DNA from: Tetradesmus obliquus
Taxonomy: Eukaryota; Chlorophyta; Chlorophyceae; Sphaeropleales; Scenedesmaceae
Reading direction: 5' to 3'
DNA length: 64,000 nucleotides
Assembly: GCA_030272155.1 (NCBI GenBank)
Contig: CP126194.1
Coordinates: forward strand, 5,943,501-6,007,500
The position numbers and the translations under genes were made by a program. This document shows positions 24,668 through 33,521 of the stretch, piece after piece (the first letter of the stretch is position 1; every line of letters starts with the position of its first letter). Below the pieces are notes generated by a model. It did not search any database. It was not told the DNA's origin and saw only the letters and a program-made list of their open reading frames with translations.

Positions 24668-25203
24668 TCACCACCACAGCATCACATCTGCAGGGTCAAC
24701 CGCAGCACCCACGTCCCCCGCGCCAGCCAGCAGCGCAAAGAACGTCAGCAGCACGCCAGCATACACCACCAGCACTGTGCCAGCCACAGCCCACCCAGAG
24801 GGTTCATACGGCGCCAAATCATCATCATCCCCAGCCTGACCACCCTCAGGCCCCATCAGGCCCTGCTCATAGCCCTGTTCAAAGCCGGCAGTGTAGCCTG
24901 GGCTAAACCTCGGGTCAAAGTCAAACCCTGGACCATAGCCAGCTGGGTAGTTGCCGTAAAACCCGTCAGGTCCCGGCACACCACCTGGCACTGCCCTGCC
25001 ACTGCTGCTGCTGCTGCTGCTGGGGCGTCTGCCGCGCAGCAGGCTGGCATCAGCATTGGGCTGGTAGCCATATGGCATAAGGCCCTGGGTGCTAGCTGCT
25101 GCTGCCGCTGCTGCAGGGTCGTCGGCATACTTCCAAGGCTTGGCACGCAGCTGCTGGGCAGCACGCCGCCTGCCCCAGATGCTGCTCGGCGTCCGCACCC
25201 TGC

Positions 25204-25236
<33 letters not shown>

Positions 25237-25667
25237 ATTGGCGCTGTCCGCCGGCGACACCTGGTGGTGCAGCAAACGCTGCTGCAGAGTACGGTAGGCC
25301 TTTCCTGATCAGCAGGGCTTCAGCGATGGCTAAAACCTCGGGGTCTAGCAGCTCAGGCTGGCTGATAAGCCCTAGGCCTGGCTGGCTGTCAGGCCTGCTG
25401 CTGTCAGCAGCAGCAGCAGCAGCAGCATTGAAGCCTGGCCAGCCCCATAGCTCAAGGCTGCCATATCCTGCTGCTGCTGCTGCTCGTGGATCGAAGCCTG
25501 GTGAGGATGCTGCTGCTGGTGTGGGTGATGGCGGCAGTGATGGCTGCGGTGCTGTGCCAGATGCAGTAGCTTGCAGCAGCTGCTGCTGTGCATCTGCTGG
25601 CTGCAGGGTGAGCTTCAGCAACTCCAGCTCCAAAAAAGACAGCCGGTCCTCAACTCCTTTCAATCCT

Positions 25668-25704
<37 letters not shown>

Positions 25705-26451
25705 TCTCATCAGTGGATGTGGGTTCTGCAGAAACGCTGCTGGTGGCGATGGATGTGCTGCTATCAGCCGCAGTAGGTGCGGGAGGCAGTGTGTCTCTGC
25801 TGGCGTCCTCGCTCCTGATGCCTGCATGCAAATGTATCAAGTACATGTTGGAGGGAAAAGTGCTGATGTGCCATGGCACCCTTGAAAACGCACTTGATTG
25901 TAATGATTGCGAACTTGCTGAAGTGTAAATGGAGCTGTGCTACCCCCACGGTTGAGCAGCTAACTTGGCCAGGTTCAACTGGTGCAAATTGTGCTGCAGG
26001 CTGTATATGCATGCAAGTGCCAACACGGTTACACAAGACCTTCAACAGCATAATATACTGCATCAATGTACCTCCATACTACTGGTGCTCCATATTATCG
26101 CCTGCAACATGCTGCTGCTGCTGTTGCCAAGCTGCACTTGAGTAACGCACCTGCATCTGCAGGCTGGGGTGCCGCCCTGCGCTCTGTGATCTCTAAGATC
26201 AAAGATGCCTGGTCATAGCTGAAACCAGAGTCCATGAGCAGTTTGTGCTGCTGGAACATGCGCCCAACATCACGGCGTGGTGGTCCAGCATCATTCGTCT
26301 CCCCTGCACTGCACCTGCTGACCAGGACATGCCTCCTAGGCTGGCGTTGTGCAGAGCCCAACACCCTGCAGCGGGCCTGTGCGAGCTTGGGGTGTGCGTA
26401 GCATGCATGAGTAGTTGTGATGGGTCTAGTTTGAAGCGTTTTGATGTCCAT
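24668..26451 (-). CDS. Putative organelle-targeted protein with C-terminal membrane segment
   Basis: Two exons on the minus strand, 26451-26151 and 25821-24668; 484 residues, phases matching. The first 60 residues are rich in Arg, Ser, Thr and Ala and lack acidic residues up to CSAGE, as in a plastid or mitochondrial transit peptide. Next comes a helical segment, FQQHKLLMDSGFSYDQAS, that recalls the start of DUF1640/MCUR1-type proteins; this similarity is weak. A short heptad-like stretch (VEDRLSFLELELLKL) follows a poly-Gln run. The middle is Pro/Gly/Tyr-rich with low-complexity runs. Near the end, an acidic patch precedes one hydrophobic helix (GTVLVVYAGVLLTFFALL). No enzymatic motif is visible and the function is unknown. 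It shares a 530-bp promoter region with the coiled-coil gene. Confidence 0.65.
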
Positions 26452-26981
26452 GCAGGTGGTTGAGGGGCCGGGGCCGGGTAAGTACGGTACGCAAGACGAT
26501 TCACAACATACAGCACAGACAGCCTGGACATAGATAAAACCGCGTCGATCAATACGAAACACGCAGCCAAAGCCGTCAGTGCACTGTATTGTGTTCCGGA
26601 AGAAGTGACAGCTGTTTAGGTTCTTTGTTTGAACGTGTCGTATGACGCTTGTCGCGCAAAAGCAGCGTGATGGGTGATTTGTTTTCTTCGTGTTGATTGC
26701 GCACCTGCAGCTTGTCAGCTGTTGCGAACAAAACAGGCTTGCAGTTGAATGTTCACGGGCCACTTTGCCTCGCTGAATCCGATGCAACAAGTGCTGCTGG
26801 TCACCAGCTGAACGTGAGGTTTTTATGAAGCGATAGCGAATGCTGTGGTTGGTGAAATCGGGCTGCTTGTTGCTGTAGGGTTGTGTGCTGCTGCACAGCT
26901 GACGTCCATTCTGTGCTACAGTGTAGCACCACCACATAAAAGCAGAGTTTGAAAGCCTTTGCTGGTTAACAACCTTTTGCA
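26452..26981. promoter_or_regulatory. Bidirectional promoter region
   Basis: 530 bp separate the divergent start codons at 26451 (-) and 26982 (+). The region is less GC-rich than the exons. No convincing TATA box was found for either direction. Confidence 0.5.
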
Positions 26982-29689
26982 ATGGAGGATCAGGCAGAGA
27001 TATGCGCAGAGCTCAAGAGATTGGAGCAGCAGCTGGCACTGCTTGCAGCCGAAGGTGAGCACGCACTGCTGAGCTGTGTCGTGTTGGCTGCGACCACACG
27101 GCATCCTGCTCTCCAGATATAGATGCAGCGGAAGCAGGACATCTTACTTCAAGTTCCTATGCTTGCAGAGCGCATAGCGCTTCCTGAGCGTGCAAACACA
27201 CCAAACACATCATCAGGTGCAGATCTTCCGCAAGAAGTGGCTGCAGCCCAAGCCGGCAGTGCATTTCCCGCAGCGCCCAGCGGCCAGAGGGCCAGCCCAC
27301 ACGTTGTGGAAGTGCAGCCACACAACCCTAACACCAGTCAAACAGCAGCTGCTGTTCAGGACAAAGGCAGCAGAGGTGCTCAGGCAGCACAGCGAAGTGA
27401 TGTTGCTGCAGAAGCAGTTGCTGCTGCGCCTGGAGCTAGCATACCTGCTCCTACTCAGCATGCGCCAGGTGGCAAGAAGTCAAAACAGCATCGACAGGTC
27501 CCTGCAAACACAATGTCTCCAGCCCCGCAGCTGTTAGGACCTCATGCACCAGCAATCAACGCAGCAGGGGCAAGCATAGCTGTTGTCAAGTCAGCAGGAG
27601 CAGCAGCTGTGCCTGAAGCAGACGCTGCAGCGGGCCAGATGCCCGCAGAGCTTGTGCAGGAGCTGCTGCAGCAGCACAGCAAGCTGCTAGATTTGATGCA
27701 GACCATGGCAAGCACTGCCAAGGTGCAAGCTGAGCGCTCCTCGCGTTATGAGCAGCAGCAGCAGCAACAGCAGGCAGCCAGGGCAGCAGCAGCCGCAGCA
27801 GATGCGGGTGTGCTGACTGCTCCTGCAGTTACATGCCTTGCAGCTGCCGCGCAGCACCAGCTGAAGAAGCGGTTTGCAAAGGTGCAGAAGGTGCTGCTGC
27901 AGCACCTGCAGGAGGCACGGCTGCAGGCAGCGGCAGCAGAGGCAGCACGAGAGGATGCATGCAGGTGAGCCCAATTCTGATGACTGGTGCACCCAGTGCG
28001 ATATTAAGACATATTAAGAACAAAACACGTACCATGGGTGCATGCTATGTTGGTTTGGCTGAATGCATCAACAAAGTGCTAGTCAGCATACATGTATCGT
28101 CCTGCGTCCACATATCTGTGTGCCTGCCTGCCCACTGTCTCGTTTATGTGTCTTCCACAGGCGGGAGCAGGAGTCAGCTGCAGCGGCAGCTGCCCTGCAC
28201 ATGCAGCTGCTCCAACAGCAGCAAGAGGCGCAGATGCAGCAGCACGAGCTCAGCTGCGTGCGGCAGCAGCTGCTGCAGGTGAAGGAGCTGCACAAGCGCA
28301 AGATGCAGCAGCTGAAGCAGCAGCTGCAGCAGCAGTATGAAGCGCAGCTGCAGGCCACTACTGCTGCGTATGCACAGGAGCTGGCACAGATCCAGCACCA
28401 CCTGGCATACAGCAGGAAGAGTGGCGGCCTCAGGGCCAGCAGTGCAGCAGCTGCTGCAGCTGCTGCCATTGCTGCTGCAGGGGCTTCTGGGCAGGACATG
28501 TCTTCTCCCAGCTGCAGCCCCAGGCCTAGGCTCATGCAGCACAACGAGCAGCCTGTGAGCAGGGGTAGCAGCCCAGTGCGTGCGCACACACACCAGCAGA
28601 TGCAGCAGCAGCAGCAGCAGCATCACTACCAGCAGCAGCAACAGCGGCAGCAGCATAGCGGTGGATGCCAGGACCTAAACGTGCCAGCAGACGTGCTGGA
28701 GTATGCAGAGCGCTACCAGCACGGTGGGTTGGGCAGGGCTTCAAAGAGTTGCTGTCAGCGTTCATGCAGCACCACACACTGCTTCAAGCTTGTTGAATGG
28801 TTGCGCTCCACGCTTGTGCGGTCCCATGCACGTCAATCTAGTAGCTCAGAGTGCAGCAGTATAAATTGAATCTAGGCCACTGCCTGTCTGCGGTGCTAAG
28901 CTGACCAGGCAGCTGCTGCTGTTTATGCCGTAATGTGCTGCAGGTGGGGAGGGAACGGTGCGGCCGCCTACTGCCGCGCCGTCTGTGCTGCAGCGTCAAC
29001 GCTGCAGGGAGCAGCCAGTGCCTGAGGCCGCAGCGCAGCTAGCTCAGCATTTCGTGACGGGTGAGTGATGTTGGGGTTAGAAAAGTAGTAACGTAGCTAC
29101 TAATCGCTGGCCAGTAAAAAGGCTGGCTGTGCGTGCTGTGGTAGCTATGGCACAGCAGCTGGGGATGCTCTTGCCTGTCTTCTTGAAAGCAATACAGGCA
29201 GCATGACAGACCTTCAAAAGCAACACTGGCAGCATAGCAGACCTTCAGAGTTGCAGGCAGGCAGCAGTCGTGGACCACCAGCTACCATGACACAAGCAAT
29301 GTGCTGGACTGCAATAGGGTAGCGGCTCAGTGAATATGCAGCTTAACACTCGAGATTATAAACCTGCAAGTTCTGCAGACTTGTTGAATACAATGCTGAG
29401 CAGGACGGCGTTGCACCTGGTGCTTGCTTGTGCAGGCGGTGAAGGCATCAGCAGGCCGCTGTCTGCGCCATCCTCCGACCGCTACGCTGTGCTAGCTCAC
29501 CAACAGCATAACCACAACCAGCAGCAGCAGCACCGCAGCAGCTGCGGCAGCCCGCCGCGCAGCTGCCGGCCCTCGCTGCGCAGCAGCTGCGAGCTGCCGG
29601 CCACTGCTGGCGGCAGCACTGCCGCGAGCGTGGACCTGCCTGCGTACATCCTTGCCAGCGACTCATTGTGGGATGCGCTGTGCGGCTGA
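26982..29689 (+). CDS. Gln/Ala-rich coiled-coil protein
   Basis: Five exons, 26982-27054, 27169-27964, 28161-28723, 28944-29060 and 29436-29689, all phases matching; 600 residues. A short N-terminal heptad helix (ICAELKRLEQQLALLAAE) leads to a Pro/Ala-rich region. A long coiled coil spans roughly residues 180-400 (LVQELLQQHSKLLDLMQTM, then repeated Gln/Glu/Lys heptads such as KELHKRKMQQLKQQLQQQY). The C-terminal third is Ser/Pro/Gln-rich and disordered-looking, ending in SDSLWDALCG. Exons 4 and 5 begin with similar peptides (GGEGTVRPP and GGEGISRPL), which hints at an old exon duplication. No enzyme domain is seen. A scaffold or centrosome/basal-body-like role is only a guess from the coiled coil. 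Confidence 0.72.
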
Positions 29690-30457
29690 GCCCTGGCAGC
29701 TGGCGGCTTGTGGACACTCGGGAGCAGTGGATGCAGTGCAAGTGGTGCTTGCGGAAAAAAAGTGGCACTTGCGAGACAGTGTTGTCTGGCAACGTCATGC
29801 GATGCAGGGTATTGTGTTGCAGCGACGCTGAGTATAGGCAGCGCCGCGCCGGCGTTTCTTCTAGATATGTGTGCAGCGCGTTGCAGAGTCTCGTCCGTGT
29901 AACTATTGACACCACTTGCCCTTGGTCATGCTGCATCCGATGCAGAAAGTTCCTGCAGCACTGTAACGGTTGCACAGCCAAACCCCAGTCATTTGTGCTC
30001 GCTTTCTCAGGAGAGCGTAAGAGCTGTTACCAATGTGTAAAGTCCTCACAGCAAACGGGTATGCCGAGCCGACACCCCTTTGTAACTCTAACCTCTCTCC
30101 GCACATTTCAGTGCTTGGCGCAGCATGAGTCATGCAGTCACTGCAGCACAATGCTGCATGACAGCAAGCTGCGAGCGGTGGTCACCCCTCTCTTTGAGTA
30201 TGAATATATCAGCTGCTTACAGCCAAACCAGCACCAGATGGGCAGCTGGATTATCTCTCTCAAGTACAGCCAGTGTGCAGGCTGCCACAGTCTGCGGTCC
30301 AGTGCACAAGCCCCTCCAAAAGCATCACAATCGTGCCTGGTCACAGCGTTTGTCGCCACAGTGGCAGCACCACTTCAGCAACTGCTGAAGCAACTGCAGT
30401 ATGAGCTACTCCTCCTGGCATCTGCAGCATATAACCACCTGCTGCCACGCTGCATCA
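29690..30457. other. Convergent intergenic region
   Basis: About 770 bp between the ends of the coiled-coil gene (+) and the zinc-finger gene (-). A 300-codon plus-strand open stretch crosses it and overlaps the antisense of the zinc-finger gene's last exon. It has no recognisable domain and is rejected as a gene. Confidence 0.6.
30217..30221 (-). terminator. TGTAA poly(A) signal candidate (minus strand)
   Basis: TTACA on the plus strand reads TGTAA on the minus strand, 237 bp beyond the stop codon of the small zinc-finger gene. Confidence 0.3.
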
Positions 30458-31807
30458 TCATGCCTTCTGGTAGTCAGGGAAGCATTGCTGCAGCAGGACG
30501 GCGCAAGCACACAACAGTAGCCGCAAGGTCACGGAAGTCGCAAAAAGATGTAAAGGGATTGCAAATGTGAGCAGCTTGGCAGACTGCATGACACGCGCCA
30601 CACGAGTTTGATGATGATTTTGTGCCGTTGCCACCAACACCGCTACGAGAACTACGTCAATACACGTGCATGGCCAACAAGCAGAATCGCTGCGCATGTG
30701 ACGCACACTCGACATAGTAGAGCATTGAAGACAGCCAGTAGCCGCCAACTCACCTCAAAGGTTGCCTTTGGGTGCTTGTTCTCCTGATGGTCCTTGAGTT
30801 GCTGCTCTTTGCTCTGCACAGCCATGGCACAGGGCAGAAACAGCGTTACAATAAGCTCGTCCGCGTCAGGCCGCAATGCTGCCAGCATGAAATAAGCACC
30901 CTGCTGACAGCTTTTGCAACTTTGTCACCAGGTTGCTGGCGTGGCGCGGCTGACAGATGGCGGCAAGCATACGTATGGCACATGCATGGCGCATCAAATA
31001 GCTGCTGCCACGCAACTTGCATGCATGATGCCTCTCATGCTCTTACCGTGCAGACAAACGTAGTCAGGCACACGTTGCACTGCAGCAAGAAAACAGCAGC
31101 AGCAATGAAGCTGTCAGCAACATGATGCAGTATGCAATGGCAAGTATGTTGCCTGCAAACCTTCAACCAGCGGCGGCTGTCCAAGGTGAATGACTAGCAC
31201 CAGGACATGAACCTGGGAAAAGAGCAGATGGTTTCCTGCAAGGTGATACTGCCTCAACCAGTCAGCTACACTGTACAACTTGCAAATTCAAAACTTGCTT
31301 ACAACTTCGTGTAACTGGCATGCCAGGGAGCTACGTGCAACGTGCAATGACCATGTAACAGCTTACCTTGAGGGTCATGGCTGCCTGGTTTTGCTTGAGC
31401 TGGCTGCCTGCAACACAAAGCAGGCAAGCAGCAGCACGTGTGTAAAAGAGTCAGGTAAACTCAACACCTGCAGCAAAGCATCCACACGTATTACATAGTG
31501 ACAAGACTGCTGCTGCTGGCATACGCAGCTCACTATGCAGCAAGTCAGAAACTCTCATGAATCTAGTAACTCTCAAGACTCGTAATGGCTTCCTTGCCAG
31601 GTCCCAGTGCTGCTGCTCCTTACAGCTGCAGGGAGCAGCCTGACTAATCAGCTGGTACTGCAGCATGCAGCAGCTATTGCTGCACTGGGCCTGGAGCACC
31701 GAGCCACTGCGCCTTTGGATGCTGCCGCACGTACCCTTGGGTGCAGCGAGCTTTGCTGCGTTGCGCTCGCGCTTGGTTGCAGACTTCTGACCGTTTCCGC
31801 CTCCCAT
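30458..31807 (-). CDS. Small C2H2-type zinc-finger protein (At2g23090/ZNF706-like, zf-met2/4F5 family)
   Basis: Five tiny exons on the minus strand: 31807-31735, 31407-31367, 31079-31047, 30813-30754 and 30487-30458. They sum to 237 bp, a 78-residue protein with every junction in phase. It starts MGGGNGQKSATKRERNAAK, the hallmark basic N-terminus of the plant At2g23090 family, continues SQLKQNQAAMTLK, and carries a single zinc finger with CNVC and a His...His pair in DHQENKHP. It ends CFPDYQKA, where plants have CFPHL. The length matches the family. These are small nuclear/cytosolic proteins of poorly known role. Exons of 30, 33 and 41 bp make the gene invisible to simple open-frame searches. 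Identity is confident because each exon supplies a consecutive conserved block. Confidence 0.9.
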
Positions 31808-32583
31808 GGTGCTAAGTTAGCCTGTCAGCAACAGTGGCGGTGCAGCAGGAGAAAATCGTGAACAAACAGTTTAGGCAACGACTTCTGATGCTGCTATGGC
31901 CGGCAGGAAGCATACAACCAGCCAGCATGCTAACTGCAAAGGAGCTGCTGCAGCCAACCCAGCAGCATAATTCCCTGCACCACATATGTGTCGCTGCGGG
32001 GCTGCACCTCCATTAAACTGAGTAAAGCGACGATCTCACGAACGTGATGAACTACGAGGCAGCTGCAAGCAGGCAATTATGCTGCGTGCACTGCTGCATA
32101 CGGCCGGCCGAGGCGTCTGTTGACGCGCACGCTGTCCCTGCTGATGACAGTAGTTCATCTCAACACACCTCGATAAAGCGCTCAAGCGCGTTCTCCGCTG
32201 CGACTGTGCAGACGACAGCTCTACGCGGGATTGCAACCCCAAACGAAAGTCTGCCCTGCGCGCAACTTGTCCAGCCGCTAGAATTTGAACGCAGCAAGCT
32301 TCCACAGCTCTTGAGGCATGCCTGAATTTGTTCAAGCAACACAGGAAGGTAACATGGCATAACATCCAAGGCCAGGCTGTTGCGTCCCTCAGGCTTATGC
32401 GCTGGTTCCGCTCGACTAGACAGTCAACTGCGCCGATTGACAAAAGTAATACGCACGGCTGCAAGCCGATCGGCTGCCAGCGTCAGCATCAGCGACAGCA
32501 ACAGCAAACCGCGACAGCATCACTGGCTGTTCAGAGACCAGCTTTCAATCAATTCTTTTTCAACTCGCCAGCAGATGCAGTAA
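31808..32583. other. Intergenic, likely promoters
   Basis: About 780 bp between divergent genes (zinc finger on minus, small unknown gene on plus). No coding evidence was found. Overlapping open stretches are short and mutually antisense. Confidence 0.5.
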
Positions 32584-33434
32584 ATGAGCTCTCAATACAA
32601 CACTCCTCCAGTCTCCCAGTTTCCCAACCTGCAGTACACGCCCAGCAGTGGAGACTCGCAGGCATACAGCACGCCTGACAGCAGCACGCCCAACACAGGT
32701 AGCCCTGCACATCTGCTTGCCCCTGCCCAGCCTCCGTCGTTCCTTAAACGTTCGTTTTTGCAGCTGAACTGGCTTGACATGTTCCTAGATACCTAGATTG
32801 AACAAACGAACTGGATACTGCGCATGTTCACACTGAACACCCCAAGAAGTCAAGGCAAGGGATGCACTGCCTGGGTTCATTATGTGTGACCAGAGTGTTG
32901 TTGAAGTTGAGCATCAACTGTTCCGTGGAACCAGAGGTATAGGTACGCACTGAGATGACTTGGTGCTGCCTGCCACAGGCGACCTAGTCACCCCAACTGA
33001 CCCAAACAGCAGGAAAGGTGGGCACCAACTGGCAGTTCACAACAGCAGCAGCAGTGTTTTGGATGGCCTGCCAGCCCAACAATGCACTGTAGCAACAGCG
33101 GTGCCTGTTGTAGGGCCATGCAGAACCACTGAATTTATGTACATGCACTTGTGCAGCACTCAGAGTGGCGGTAGGCGTGTATGAGCACCCTTGCAGCTGC
33201 GTCTGCCGTCTAGCTGGTGGCTCATGCATTCACAGTCACGGCTGGCACCGCACCGCAGTTGTGTTGGATGCTGCTGCCGTGACCTGCCTCACTGCTGCTG
33301 CTGCTGTTGATGATGCTGCGTGTGCATGCACTGCAGCGGTGCTTGCTCAGAGCCTTGCAAAGCTGCAGGAGGCAGTGGACAGCCTGCACACTGACAGCTG
33401 GATGTTTGAAGTGCCACGGCACACCTACCACTGA
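32584..33434 (+). CDS. Small unknown protein
   Basis: Proposed three-exon gene, 32584-32698, 32979-33017 and 33337-33434, summing to 84 codons with matching phases. The product starts MSSQYNTPPVSQFPNLQY, is Ser/Thr/Pro-rich with repeated TP pairs (TPSSGD, STPDSSTPNTG, VTPTDPNSRK), then has an amphipathic helix (LAQSLAKLQEAVDSLHT) and ends WMFEVPRHTYH. The TP/SP pairs could be proline-directed kinase sites. I do not recognise the family. Exon 2 is only 39 bp, and an extra exon cannot be excluded. The stop lies 85 bp upstream of the prenyltransferase start codon, so the two genes are very tightly spaced. Confidence 0.5.
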
Positions 33435-33487
33435 AGCAGCAGCAACTGTACCACGGCAGCCACACCACAGGACATAACAGGACCTGC

Positions 33488-33497
<10 letters not shown>

Positions 33498-33519
<22 letters not shown>
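33498..33519 (+). repeat. (AGC)7 immediately before a start codon
   Basis: A CAG/AGC run abuts the ATG at 33520 and so lies in the 5' UTR of the prenyltransferase gene. Confidence 0.85.

Positions 33520-33521
<2 letters not shown>

Noticed and set aside
24439..24906. 155-codon plus-strand open stretch opposite the minus-strand membrane-protein gene
   Set aside because: Antisense to a well-supported exon and its duplicated end; His/Pro/Gln-rich only because of the complementary repeats.
29668..30570. 300-codon open stretch on the plus strand
   Set aside because: Starts inside the end of the coiled-coil gene, runs antisense through the zinc-finger gene's last exon, and has random-looking Cys-rich composition.
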